A stretch of DNA of 64,000 nt from Aquatica leii (lineage: Eukaryota; Arthropoda; Insecta; Coleoptera; Lampyridae), in NCBI GenBank assembly GCA_035610365.1, contig CM069432.1, forward strand, positions 75,892,520-75,956,519. The letters are read 5' to 3'. This document shows, in pieces, positions 11,390-22,534 of this stretch. The notes beneath the pieces are model-generated. The model ran no database searches. It was not told the DNA's origin and was given only the letters and a program-made list of their open reading frames with translations. Every line of letters starts with the position of its first letter. Position 1 is the first letter of the stretch. The position numbers and the translations under genes were made by a program.

Positions 11390-12270
11390 TACAAAGTGTT
11401 CAAAATTCTCTATTCACTATTGCTATCTTTTTCAATATCAAAGCTGCAAATTGGGTTAAATTAGGAAAGTTGAAGCATTTTTTTCGTCGATTGCGATAGT
11501 GCAATAAAAAAACAATTAAACATCAAATTTTAGAAATATTCATAAATATACTATTTTTTTAAATGGAACACAAGGTGATTCAGTGAACAAACTCGTTTAA
11601 AAGATATTATTTATAAATCTTTCACTACTTTAAATAAAATTTTTGAGAAAAAAGCAACACGTTTAACTTGCAACATCTAAAAAACATAAAAAATCAATTT
11701 TTTAAGTTGAACAATTTCATTTTATTATTCTATGTTTATCTACAGATAATTTTTTACAAAAAAAGTTATAAAATGTTGTAGGAATTAAACGGTTTAAAAG
11801 TTACTGTTCATAAAAAATTATAAGTTGCAACATTGGTTGCAATGAGTCGTATTATCAATTACAATAACAATAGTACTAAGTAGGCTTTGACAATTATACA
11901 TTAAATTAAAATAAACAATCGACTACACCAAGTATTTTTTTATTTGTGGCAAACCGTATTAAATTAAATAATGTAAATATTTAAAACTAAATTTAAATTA
12001 ACTATAAATCTCAATTTACTTTTGTCAAGTGTTTACTGTTTTTTTTGCACTTTTTTCTTTAATACACTGAATTTTTATGTGCTCACCTATGGTATTTTTT
12101 CTATTACTTACAACTTTGTGTGTAAATTTAGGTTCATCTATCCAAATAATTCTTTTTAAAAAATTTGGATTTTCTTTCATATTAACTACCACCATTTTAC
12201 AGAACTGTATGAGGTTTTCTTTGTCATTTCCTATCAGTGTTTGTGAATAAATTGAGGATTTTATGTTTAG
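11390..12270 (-). pseudogene. Tc1/mariner-like transposase remnant (-)
   Basis: On the minus strand, 12250-12030 reads a segment of the type NPNFLKRIIWIDEPKFTHKVV followed by NRKNTIGEHIK. This corresponds to the first catalytic-aspartate block of mariner-like transposases, where relatives have an IIWTDEAKF-type strand then NRHN. An upstream FCKMVV stretch fits the FCxxM motif that precedes it. At 11390 the sequence TACAAAGTGTTCAAAA resembles the outer end of mariner-type elements and could be the distal terminus; its partner was not found. The fragment lacks the later catalytic blocks and is non-functional. The assignment is from motif shape only. Confidence 0.45.
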
Positions 12271-12670
12271 TTCAACAGCTTTAACTAGAAGAATTAGAAA
12301 TTAATATATATTTTCCTACTGATCTAATGGGCCATAAGGATATGTTTTAAAACTAATTAAGTATTGTAAGTTTTGGCATTTGTATTTTTGATGTTTCAAT
12401 TGCGTTAAATCGTCTACATGTTAAAGCTTGTTTGATATTATGACATTTCTTGTATAAATTCATTCTCTTTGTAAACTATGCCATTTTAATGGTAAATGTA
12501 ATTTTTATTTTGTTTTATGTCATAGCATCAACGCCCACTTGTTATTATTGTACTGTAGTTATAATCATCAATTGCAAGTAAAAATCCATTTATACACAAT
12601 AATTTTTAAAACATTTTGGGTAGAAAATAATCTGTAGACTAACATAAAACGATAAGAATGGTTTTCTTCT

Positions 12671-12765
12671 AATAAAAAAACTGGTGTGGTCACCACACGA
12701 CTTCCTATAAGGAATTTCTACATATTTTTTATATTCAAATTGAAGTAAAACATTCAAGTCAAAAG
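12671..12765 (+). repeat. Dispersed repeat, copy A (inverted copy at 42650-42745)
   Basis: The segment containing CACCACACGACTTCCTATAA, then a TATTTTTTATATTCAAATTG core and AAACATTCAAGTCA, recurs as a reverse complement at 42650-42745 with small differences. It is non-coding. A local palindrome GTGGTCACCAC is present at about 12685-12695. The family is unknown. Confidence 0.6.
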
Positions 12766-12769
12766 AATA

Positions 12770-13710
12770 TAAAGAATTCAGAAAACTTAGGTTTATAATT
12801 TTATTTGCTTAAAAGAAATAATAGTAAAAGTACTAAGTATTACACATTAGTATATATACAGGGTGCAACTAATATAACGCATAATCTTGTAATAGGAGGT
12901 AGCTACGATGGTTTCGAACACATTTGCTTGATGAACAGTGGTTTAACATTTCAAATTTTTTTTATAAATTTTTTATTAAACTAATAAACAAGTATTAAGA
13001 ACGGGCCTGTTTCGTTTTACTTATCGTTTTTGTTTCATAACGACAATGGTAGAACCACTAAACATAAAAATAAAGAAGTCTTATCTTGGATTTGTAGATT
13101 TGTAACAAATAATCGATTTTACTGTTTTCTATGTTTACTGTTTTCACATGATTAATTCATTAATTAATAATGTATGGTGTAAAAATAATGTAACGGATTT
13201 ATAGCATTTAAAAGAAAAAGTAAAAAACACTAGTTATCGGGGAATCACATGAAAAATTGTATGCTACTCTTAGTAGCGTCGGTATTTGCTTATAATTGGA
13301 CGGCGCTTGCCAAAAGTCAATTGAAGACCACAATGAAAATGTTTGGCAAATTGGATACATCTTTAAATAAAATAATTGATTGACTTTACCTATGACTACC
13401 GTAGACAGCGATGTTTCTCTACATTAAAAAGAACTAAAACATTTCTACGCAATCGGCAATACTATGGAACAAGAAAGATTTTGCGCATTTTTATGCTAAA
13501 CATTGAAAAATGAGCTGGTTATTGATCATTTCAGTAATTGTAAAAATGGACGTATATCTTAAATATAATTGATCTTAAATATAAATCGCGTTACTATAAG
13601 AATGTTTTTTTAGACTTTTTGCGATAATTGGTTTTTTTTAAATGGCCCTCTGACGCCACTGCGTGTAAGGTACTTTCCTTGTCAAATAAGTGGCGGCTGG
13701 TCCGTAAGAG
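12770..13710. other. AT-rich stretch; one transposon-end-like motif
   Basis: TACAGGGTGCAACTAATATAA at 12859-12879 resembles the outer end of a Tc1/mariner-type element, but no partner was found. Nothing else is recognised. Confidence 0.35.
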
Positions 13711-13716
13711 TTTTTA

Positions 13717-14916
13717 GCAATTGATCGAATATCAGTTTATCGAAAACGCAATTAATCGAATGGCAATTTATCGAATTGTAAATCTAAAATGGTAAAATAA
13801 ATACTGTAAAACCTGTTAGCGTTACATAAGATGCTACGTTCAGCTGTGCTTACTAGTCTCTCTTTTCTAATAAAAGATATTTATAATTTTTTTTGTATTT
13901 ATCTAAATTTTTAACTTTTTCTGTATTTAAAATTTTGAGTTTTTTCCTAGTGCTTGTTGTTTATAGTATTCGAATGATTACGTAGTTTACAGTTGTATTT
14001 AGGCTATATGTTTTATTTTAACAAGTATTTTTTCTTCTATATTTTTTTGTGTTTTTTTCTAATGATTGTTAGTTATACTATTTTAATTATCAAATGATTG
14101 CATTATTGTTATATTTACCATTACGACGCAGATAATTGGATATATTATTTTGATCAAATTTTTCAGCGGGTCGTTTTTCTCTATCAGCACAGTCTTTATA
14201 CTTTTTACGACTAGAAGTCGCTTGTTGTCCGCCTACATACTGTTCGATTTGCATTTTGTGAAGTCTTTGTTCCTTTTGAATTGTTTCAATAAATTTCCAT
14301 ATATTCGCATGTTCTGCAGATATTTGTTGCTCAAAACGTCGATGTTAACCTTCTACAGCGTTGTTGTTGGTTGTTGGCAATCTTTGATTTCACTCAGTTT
14401 CTCTTCATTTAAGCAAAAGTAGCAAATGAATATTTTTTCATAAGGGACAAAAGATTTATAGCTCTAGTAAGTAATAATACAGCGATTAACGACATTTTAC
14501 GTAATAATTTTACAAAAGAAAGAATTCTGGCAAAAAGACACTATCACTTTATAACACGATTAACGATAATTACCGTAATAATTATACAAAAGAAAGTTCT
14601 TGCAGTTCAAGTATTTTTAGAATATTACATTTCGGAGAAAAAATTAGGTCTGTATCTAAATTTGAACCAATTCTCAAATATTAACCTTTGAAATTCGAAT
14701 CATTTTGCCACTCCAAACTAAAACTTAAAAATAAATAAATATATTAAAAAGGAAGACTAGTAAGCCGACCTCCATGTGGTATTCTTCTGAGTAACGCGTA
14801 CAAACTTTGCAATAGTATTTATTTTACCATTTTAGATTTACGATTTGATAAATTTCCATTCAATTAATTGCGTTTTTGATACATTCATTTTCGATCAATT
14901 GAATTCGATCAATTGC
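13717..14916 (-). mobile_element. MULE-type DNA transposon with long terminal inverted repeats
   Basis: 13717-13890 and 14745-14916 are imperfect reverse complements of about 170 bp. Both share GCAATTGATCGAAT at the outer end and AATCTAAAATGGTAAAATAA further in. The outer part of each arm carries several copies of an ATCGAA/ATTAATCGAA-like unit. The enclosed DNA encodes, on the minus strand, the C-terminus of a MULE transposase. Long TIRs of this size are usual for MULEs. No 8-10 bp target duplication is visible at these ends, so the true ends may lie slightly further out or the duplication has decayed. Confidence 0.7.
14092..14380 (-). pseudogene. MULE transposase C-terminal fragment
   Basis: On the minus strand, from about 14365, it reads NNAVEG, a stop (TAA), then HRRFEQQISAEHANIWKF, IETIQKEQRLHKMQIEQY and KKYKDCADREK. 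This is the NNxVEGWHxxF ... HPNIWKFI ... KKEQ ... KxKY pattern seen after the DDE core of FLYWCH/MULE transposases. The stop sits exactly where the family has tryptophan, so a TGG change explains it. The catalytic D, D and E residues lie upstream and are absent: the remaining internal DNA is too short and AT-rich to encode them. The fragment cannot be active; it marks the inverted-repeat pair around it as a MULE. Confidence 0.7.
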
Positions 14917-14919
14917 ACT

Positions 14920-16145
14920 TGGTAAATGGAGATTCAGTAAAATTTCCTATTCTCATTTACAGATAAAGATATAGGATATAAGTATTATCTACATTTTATT
15001 ACTCTAAAACATTGGTTTAATATAAACGTCATTCAAAGCAACTTATATTAAATAAGTATTTCTTCATGTTCAGTGTACAATTATTGGAGTCCCTACTACG
15101 AAATTTTTATATGCAGTTTTAACTTGCGAAAAGACTTGCACGTTTATACTCAGCGATGCTTTCAATTTAATACTTATTAAAACGCGGAATTTGTAGAATT
15201 TGTTCTAAAAGTGTTCTAAAAGTGTACTGTATATTTGTCAGACGTAATTTTCAAAAAATGCAAAAAAATATTGTTCAATTTATTTTAAAAAATGTATTTG
15301 TAATTCTGTCAATAATCTTTTTAGTAGCTTTGTAAATATTAAATCTCAATTTACACAAAACAAAAATGGTTTCGGATTAAAAACGATAAGTTAAAAAATC
15401 GCAATTATTATTCCAATATTGGCAAAATGCAAAATTTTTTAATTATTTTTAGAAAAATGCAAAATGCACTCTTTCTGGTCTGTGATATGGCTGTCATTTG
15501 TAAAATTACGGAATGAAAAATTTAAATTATTTAATACAATATACTATTATACCTACGTTACAAAATTTTCTTAAACAAACAAATAAAAAGTGTATGTGTT
15601 TATTATTTTTGTTTTATTTCATTAACAATGCACAAATGTATTGTGTAGGTACATACATAATACATATGTACTACATAAATTGTAAGTAACTTCAGATAGT
15701 TTTAAAGTAAGAAATTCAATCCATTAAAAACAAATTTTAAATTCTAAACCAGAAACTTTTTAAGAAACAATTTTCTATACTAAATGTAAAAGTGAAAAAA
15801 GTCAAGTCAAGCCAAGAAAAAATCTGTAAAAATCGACACGATAAAAATCTTTGTATTAAACACAATAATTAACATCAGCATTAGTATTATCTCGATAAAT
15901 CACTAGACTTAGCCAAGAAAAAGTTGAAATAAAAATTCCCGAAAGGCCTACTCCAAATTTAAAACTATATCTAGCAGATAAAACTGCATTACGTAATTTT
16001 ACAAAAAATTTTTCTAGTGCAGTTTATAATAATAAATGGGCATGTGAATGTGAAAAAAAAATGTTTTGTTTTGCTTCTCATGTTTATTGTTTTATCTAAA
16101 TGGAACCGATAAAACTTGGGCGAGGTTAGAATGTAGGTAGAAACT
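14920..16145. other. AT-rich stretch without recognisable gene
   Basis: No coding similarity or terminal repeat recognised up to the left target-site duplication of the BEL/Pao element at 16146. Confidence 0.4.
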
Positions 16146-16150
16146 TAACA

Positions 16151-16330
16151 TGTTCCCGTTTTACCTGCATAGTTCTAGGATTTAGTTAAATATTGTACAT
16201 ACTGTTTCTGTTTGTGTCATTCTGCTTTGTTTAAAATTTCTTTTATTTTAAGTAGGATTAAGATTCTAGTTACCTGGCATTGTTAGGGGCTTACTACTTG
16301 ACCTTGGTACCTGATACAACTTTTGTCTTT
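16151..16330 (+). repeat. BEL/Pao left LTR, 3'-truncated
   Basis: It matches 20070-20250 almost base for base, including TTTTACCTGCATAGTTCTAG and TTAAGTAGGATTAAGATTCT. The similarity stops after ACAACTTTTGT, so roughly the last 110 bases, the primer-binding site and the leader are missing. The join to Penelope sequence is the likely cause. Confidence 0.9.
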
Positions 16331-16394
16331 ACGACTAAGGATAAGGATACCCTGAACACTTGGTTTACATCTGCTAAAGACAAATAAGGGGCTC

Positions 16395-17010
16395 TAAAAC
16401 ATGAAGGGGTTTACAAAATTCTTTATTCCTGTGGATCAAGTTATATAGAACAGACGGGACGCTTTATTAAAGTTAGAGTAAAAAAACATATGGCTGATTG
16501 CAAATATCGTAGTTCAAGTTATCGTTTTCTTCTTTACCTTTTCAGAGTTTAGATTATGGTTTGTTTCACAAGTTGATAACCTAACTTTTGAGAAGTTCTT
16601 AGTTAGATTTCGGTTGCTTGTTTGAGTTTTGCGATTTATCTCACGCCCTTCCCTTTACGAAAGTGGGCAAAACGTTGGCAACTTCGGTTACAACAACAAT
16701 GACACGGTTCAAACCCGGAAGACATTCTTATCATAGTATAGATTCCGGCCGTGGAAGGCTTCGCTATTATCGCAGAGTTACTAAATCAGCAGTGGCAGAA
16801 CACATGTGGAACCAAGGACACACGCTAAACTTTGACCCCACTAAAGTGTTGGCTGGAACTCCTTTCTACTTTCCCAGACTAATCCGAGAAGCTGTGGAAA
16901 TAGAAAAACATTCATGTAATATAAACCAAGAAGACGGTTTAAGACTCAGCAAATCTTGGCTACCAGTATTATATTGTCTTGTAAAGGACACAAACACTTA
17001 CTCCATGTAA
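16395..17010 (+). pseudogene. Penelope-like element GIY-YIG endonuclease fragment, family 1
   Basis: 16405-16510 reads GVYKILYSCGSSYIEQTGR followed by VRVKKHMADCKY, the GVYKIPCxCGxxYIGQTGR ... RLxEH signature of the GIY-YIG domain that follows the RT in Penelope-like elements. The second glycine of YIGQ is changed to glutamate. About 250 bp of unrelated DNA separates this from KSAVAEHMWNQGHTLNF and the C-terminal FYFPRLIREAVEIEKH ... DGLRLSKSWLPVL (16780-16975), which is the normal end of the domain. The frame ends at 17008-17010. No RT part is present, so it is a 5'-truncated, internally interrupted copy. Confidence 0.85.
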
Positions 17011-17105
17011 TAACAAAGTCAGTCAAGCGGTAACGCAAAGATAAGGTCTGTTAACTACACGCTTCGCTATTGATCTAAATATCGTCACTTACACTTTTTC
17101 CTTTA

Positions 17106-17295
17106 GTGACATTTACCACTCTGAACACGCAAGCTGCAATGTTTTGCAAAATGTCAGTTCGTTTGGGTTTACGAACGACAATACGCAAAGGGCAAGTTCT
17201 ACTTTTTGTTTTGACTCTCAAGGAGAGATTAGGACCAAGCCTAAGTTTGGGTGTTTACGACGCGGCCTAATCCAAAAGTCACTTATAACCATAAA
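17106..17295 (+). repeat. Penelope 3'-region repeat, copy 2
   Basis: Same family as 9745-9935, beginning ACATTTACCAC and containing GCAAGCTGCAATGT and GACCAAGCCTAAGT. It lies about 95 bp after the GIY-YIG stop, which ties the repeat to the PLE 3' untranslated region. It is more diverged in the GAAA box (AAAATGTC) than copy 1. Confidence 0.8.
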
Positions 17296-17390
17296 CTCGT
17301 GAAAGCTTAAGATTTTACAATATTGCGAAGGTCATTTCTTAGAAAGTACTACTTAAGATCATTTCGGATGTTTTATAGTAAACATTCTTT

Positions 17391-19965
17391 ATAAAAACAA
17401 TATCACTGCTTTTGATGAATCCCGCTCTTTAGCGTTAAAACGATTTTATTCGTTAGAACGAAAACTGTTAGCCCATCCATCTTTAAGGCAGAAATATACA
17501 AAATTTCTGTTAGAGTATGATGCTCTTAGTCACATGACTGTTATTGACAAATTCTTTTTGCACAATGGTTTAAAATTTTATTTGCCACATCACGCCGTTA
17601 TCAAAACAACTAGGTCAACTATCAAAACTCGTGTTGTTTTTGATAGTTCTGCAAAAACTACATCAAGTTTATTATTAAACGAGATTCAACACAACGGCCC
17701 TGTAATACACAGCGATTTGTTTGAGATGTTATTACAATTTTGTAAACATTTATACGTCATTACAGCGGATATTAACAAAATGTACCCTCAAATGTTAGTC
17801 GACTCAAGTCAACAAGACGTAGAATTGATTGTTTGGAGGTCAAATCAAAATACAAATACTTCCTGTTATCAACTCAATACTGTTACCTACAGTACAGCAG
17901 CATAATTCATAGTAATTAGATGTTTAAAATAATTAGCTTTAGACAACCGTTCTACTTATTCTCTTGCATTTAAATCAATAAAATACAATTATTACGTAGA
18001 CGATCTTTTGACCGGATCAAATTCCACTGATAGTTTGTTACAATTACAATCCCACATTTCAGAAATCTTAAATTCGGCAGATTTTAAGTTACTAAAGTGG
18101 TCTTCAAACAACGGAAGTTTGCTAGAACATTTGCGATTAAGTGAAACCACTAACAATCAGACTGTCCAAATTTCTGATTAACAAGAATCCCGAACATTTG
18201 GCATTTTATGGGTTACCGGTTTAGATGATTTGCAATATAGCATTCAAAACTTTACAGATGCTGAAATAATCATCAAACGTTCCGTGCTTGCTACCACAAC
18301 ACAAATATTCGATCCTTTAGGGTTACTAGGTCTCGTCATCATTCAAGCAAAGATCATATTGCAATCATTATGGCAAGGGAAGGTAACTTGAGATGAAGGT
18401 CTTCCTATGCATATTTCCACAAAACGGTTAGAATTTTATGATTAATTATTATTCCTGAATTCTTTAAGAATAGCACGACATGTAATAGTAGCAAAACCTC
18501 AAGATATTCAACTACACAAATTTTCCGATGCGTCAGAAGCAGCTTATGGAGCTTGCATCTACGTTAGGTTTTGTAAGAATACAAGACAAACCCTAATTCA
18601 TTTATTATGCGCAAAACCACGTGTAACCTCATTAAAAATCATAAGTTTACCTAGACTGAAATTGTGTGCGACTTTGCTTTTAGCTCGTTTAGTAAAACAA
18701 GTCACAACAGCTCTCAATGTTGAAATTGACAATATATTTTATTGTTTTGATTTTATCATAACGTTAAATTGGTTGCGTGAACCCTCAACCGATGGAAAAC
18801 GTTCGTAGCCAATCGTGTTTTAGCAAGCTGCAATGTCTCTTGTTTGGGTTCACGAACGACAATATGGCAAAGGCCAAGTTCTACTTCTTGTTTTGGCTCT
18901 CAAGAAGAGACTATGACCAAGCATAAGTCTGGGTGTTTTACTACGACGCGGTCTAAGCCGAAAGTCGCTTATAATCATAAACATAACAACCGCGAAAGCT
19001 TAAGATTTTATATTCTTTATTACCGTTAACGATGGTCTTTTGCAAGTCGGTGGTCGCATTTGTTTATCCAATTATAGCCACTATAACAAGCATCCCATTA
19101 TTCTTGCTTTATCATATTGGTTATTTAAATTAATTTGCAGAACACAGATATATATATAAATATTCATTTTCGTTTGTTACTCAACAAAGGCGATCCATCT
19201 TGACTTAGTAACAGATATGACTACTGAAGCATTTTTACCCGCATTCAAAAGATTTGTAGCTCGCAGATACCGGTAGTAATTTTAAGGGAGCTAAGGCAGA
19301 GTTAACCGAATTCAACTCATTTTTATCCATAGCCGAAACAAAAAAAAACTTTAATAAATTTTTGCGATTTTATAAATACGTCATAGCATTTTATACTACC
19401 ACGATCATCTCAGTTTGGAGGTGAGTGGGTGGCCGGTGTAAAATCTGTCAAATTACATTTGAAACAAATTGCATCAAATACTTCTCTCACATTTAAAGAA
19501 TTCTATACGTTGTTAACGCAAATTGAAGCCGTATTAAACTTCCGTCCATTGAGTTCACTTTTATCTGATCTAAACGACCTTGATCCTTTAAACTCATGCA
19601 CATTTTTCTAATTGAACGTAAACTCACCGCTATGCCAGAGCCCGATTTGATCAAGATGGCGGAGGCTAAGCAAATATCAAGATATTATGAAAATACAACA
19701 GCATTTCTGGAAACGCTGAAGCCAGGAGTACATCCACGAACTCTAAGCTCGTTTAAAATGACAAACCAATCCCAAAAACATTCTGCAACTTGGAGCGCTA
19801 GTTCTAATTTGGGACGACAATATACCGCCTTTAAAATGGTGGTTTGCACGTGTTATCCAACTGCATTCCGGAAGTAACGGTGTGACTCGCGTTGTGTCAG
19901 TGAAAACCGCAAATGGTGTTATATTAAAGCGTGGGGTCTGCAAAATTTGTGCGTTTCCGAACGAT
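17391..19965 (+). pseudogene. BEL/Pao pol: RT, RNase H and integrase, decayed
   Basis: The RT region starts near 17391; ALKRFYSLERKLLAHPSLR precedes it. LKFYLPHHAVIKT (17570-17608) and RVVFDSSAKT (17632-17661) are typical of BEL/Pao fingers, then ITADINKMYPQM (motif A) and YVDD at 17993-18004. The RNase H part HKFSDASEAAYGACIYVR is near 18517-18572. The frame is lost in the inserted PLE piece, then LQVGGRI (about 19042) and AIHLDLVTDMTTEAF (about 19190) show integrase. The core is shortened: the zinc-binding region runs directly into the strand after the first aspartate. NFKGAKAELTEFN (near 19280) and VGGR/WPV-type sequence follow, ending with the BEL C-terminal TRVVSVKTANGVI (19888-19926). 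It would make a polyprotein for copying and integrating the element; it is now dead. Confidence 0.87.
18823..18990 (+). repeat. Penelope 3'-region repeat, copy 3, inside BEL/Pao pol
   Basis: Same family as 9745-9935 and 17106-17295, starting at AGCAAGCTGCAATGT. It sits inside the BEL/Pao pol gene: RNase H sequence ends near 18810 and integrase resumes near 19030. The tail GCGAAAGCTTAAGATTTTA is also seen after copy 2 (GTGAAAGCTTAAGATTTTA). The small frame crossing it is not a gene. Confidence 0.8.
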
Positions 19966-20069
19966 GACTACAGTGACAATATTTCAACAAAGTTTAATAT
20001 AATAATTGGCTTTAAGTAATTATATATTCTAGTTATCAACTGAAATTAGTATTTCAATGGGGGGCGGGA

Positions 20070-20357
20070 TGTTCCGTTTTACCTGCATAGTTCTAGGATT
20101 TAGTTAAATATCGTACATACTGTTTCTGTTAGTCATTCTTCTTTGTTTAAAATTTCCTTTGCTTTAAGTAGGATTAAGATTCTAGTTACCTAAAATTGTT
20201 ATGGGCTTATTACGTGACCTCGGTACCTGGTACAACTTTTGTTTTGTCATTGTTAATTAGTTTTTAAGTTTCCAAAAAATTGTATTACAGTTCAATTCAA
20301 TAATAAAAATCAGGTGCAACAGCACACTCAAGCGTTATTTTACTTTACGCATAAACA
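20070..20357 (+). repeat. BEL/Pao right LTR
   Basis: It begins TGTTCCG directly after a polypurine tract (ATGGGGGGCGGGA, 20057-20069) and ends ATAAACA before the TAACA target duplication. The length is 288 bp. An AATAAA is present near 20300, a candidate polyadenylation signal. Confidence 0.92.
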
Positions 20358-20597
20358 TAACATTTAAATGAAAAAATTAAAAAACAAGTTTCTGCAATAT
20401 ATATTGCTCAACGGAATTTATTTGTTAAATCCAACAAACTTTTAGAAGTAGTATCTATAACAAATTATACTTATTCTAAAATTTGATTAGAATTTTTTTG
20501 TTTTTACTTTTTTAGAGGTGGTACCTATCAGCAACTAATTAAAAACCGTAATTAAGGACGTGTATGCACGCTTGCATTATTTAAAATACACTGTGCA

Positions 20598-20716
20598 TTT
20601 AATGATTGTCCGGTGTTTGAATTTGCCGCTTGTTTATTCGTCAACGAACCAACATTGTTTGATTATAGTTACTAGAATGACGACGCGGCAAATTCAAACA
20701 CCGGACAATCATTAAA
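20598..20716. repeat. Perfect 32-bp inverted repeat with 55-bp spacer
   Basis: Arms 20598-20629 and 20685-20716 are exact reverse complements (outer end TTTAATGATTGTCC, inner end TTTGAATTTGCCGC). An imperfect continuation outward (GTGCAT against GTGCGTAT) is present. It is non-coding and could form a strong hairpin or cruciform. It may be a very small, young foldback element, but no target duplication is evident. Confidence 0.85.
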
Positions 20717-21154
20717 ATACGCACCGTATAACTGCGATACAGTTTGTCTAATTTTGCTATATATTTATCTATCAGTATCACTTTTTTGGTTTTAATAAGA
20801 CGTCTGTTATCAATTGTATTTTAAAAAATTGCACAAATTGAAACATAATGGATTTAATCAAATAGACGTCTGTTACATTTAATGAAATGTTTGGATTTTT
20901 TATTCAAATGTAATTTAATAATAATTTCATATTTATATTTTTTTATTGTTTTGGAAAATAACAAAAGTAAGTCAAACGTCAAGAACGTAAATTGAAAGAT
21001 TTATGTGAGTAAAAGCTTCGACCAATTACACGTATTATAATAAATAAACGCTGATAAAATCATATTAAAAAAATGCCAAGTTTTTCCAAAAAGTAATTTG
21101 TTTAGAGAGATGCAACCACCTACAAGAAGCAAATAATATAGCAAAATAAAAATG

Positions 21155-21303
21155 AGTTAATATCTTTCCCCCCACCAATGTACGTAAAGGTAAGGAAGTA
21201 GAGAGGGAGTTCGGAGTTGTTACGTGCTAACGGTTGTAAGCAAAAGTAATGTAAGAATTGTTGTAAGGTGTAGGTAAAATAAATAAACAATTATAAACAT
21301 TCA
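21155..21303 (+). repeat. BEL/Pao (second) left LTR
   Basis: About 149 bp, matching 25852-25985. The two differ mainly by a 15-20 base insertion around GGAAGTAGAGAGGGAGTTCG, present only here. It ends ATAAACATTCA; TGGCAATTGTACG follows and may be the primer-binding site (inference). Confidence 0.75.
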
Positions 21304-21339
21304 TGGCAATTGTACGATACTTTACAAAAAAAATAATCT

Positions 21340-22530
21340 CAAATCATTAAAAGTTTTAAATCTACCGGTTCAGCATTGGGACGCTATCCTAATCCCGATA
21401 ATAACGGCAAAGTTTGACTATGGTACTAGGAAGAAATGGGACCTAAAATTAACTGCCAAACAACCTAGCATAGACAAACTATTTGAGTTTTTCAATAAAA
21501 AATGTCAGTTGCTAGAATCGGTTAAATTAGCAAATCAAGTAACAAAGTACAGCCTTACGTTAAAAATAATTTTTCTATGAATAAAACTAGAACTCTTGTT
21601 TCAACATTATCAACCAAATGCGTTATTTGTAAAGAAAATCATTTAGTTTACCACTGTTAAAAATTTGTAGGTATGCATGTAGACGAACGGTACAACAAAG
21701 TCAAACGTTTAAATCTATGTTTTAATTGTCTTCGGGACAACCACCAAACTCAAAATTGTCGAGTGATAAGATGCCGTCAATGTAACAGAGCTCATCATAC
21801 TTTATTACACCGTAGTTCCAACGTAGAGCCAAGTAATTCAAATTTAGGTGCACAAAGTGAAAATCAATCTTTTATAACTAATCACGTTAAGTCAAATGAA
21901 ATTAATACGGTAGAACCAATTCAAGGTAACTTGGTAACAAATTTTTCATCAAATACAGCTGCAATATCGCAAGTTTTGTTATCAACGGTTATGGTAGAAG
22001 TAAAAAATGATCATGGAAAATTGATAAAATGTAAAGGATTATTAGATTTAGGATCACAAACAAATCTTTGTACAACTTCGTTAGCTCAAAAATTAGGTAT
22101 CCTTTTAAAACAAATCGATATGCCAATTACGGAAATTACTCATACTATATTTATTAATTAAAAACAGTGCTCATATCACATTTAAATCACTTATTAACGA
22201 CTCCAATTAATCAATTAATTGTTTAATAGTTGATAGCATTACAGATAAGTTACCTCAAATAACCTTTCCTTAAGACCAAGTAGAATTACCATCTTATATT
22301 CAATTAGCAGATGGCAGTTTTAATGTATCTTCAAAAATTGATCTATTGTTAGTTGCAGATGTTTTTTCGAGAATTTTAAGAAATAACATAAAAATTAAGG
22401 AAATTCAAACATATTTACAAGAAACCGCATTATAGTGGATTGTAGGTGATAGACTTGGTATAAATCATTTAAATTCTTTAAACAGTGTTTGTCATTTAAG
22501 CTTAGAAGATTTAAATACAAGAATTTCAAA
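21340..22530 (+). pseudogene. BEL/Pao (second) gag end and protease
   Basis: 21350-21530 encodes LPVQHWDAILIPII ... PSIDKLFEFFNKKCQLLES, the C-terminal gag segment typical of BEL/Pao proteins. From 21673 there is a clear zinc-knuckle pair, CFNCLRDNHQTQNCRVI followed by CRQCNRAHHTLLH, for RNA packaging. The protease has LLDLGSQTN at about 22039-22065, where the family has LLDSGSQ: the Ser/Thr after the catalytic Asp is Leu. The rest of the protease and linker (22160-22530) contains SFNVSSKIDLLLVADVF with stops. Whether the D-L-G change came before or after inactivation cannot be told. Confidence 0.83.
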
Positions 22531-22534
22531 AGTC

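Larger units (their letters stand above)
16151..20357 (+). mobile_element. BEL/Pao LTR retrotransposon with nested Penelope DNA and 5-bp TSD
   Basis: The left LTR starts TGTTCCCG at 16151; the right LTR starts TGTTCCG at 20070 and ends ATAAACA at 20357. The flanking pentamers TAACA (16146-16150) and TAACA (20358-20362) are identical, which is the 5-bp duplication usual for this superfamily. Gag, protease and the end of the left LTR are missing. In their place is a Penelope fragment (about 16331-17300). A second PLE 3' piece (about 18820-19025) interrupts pol between RNase H and integrase. The pol reading frame is full of stops. The element inserted once, then received or recombined with PLE DNA and decayed. 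Confidence 0.9.

Noticed and set aside
12859..12879. TACAGGGTGCAACT as the end of a mariner element
   Set aside because: No inverted partner was found within several kb in either direction.
20799..20876. Two direct copies of AGACGTCTGTTA 65 bases apart
   Set aside because: Too short to separate from chance; no element ends between them.
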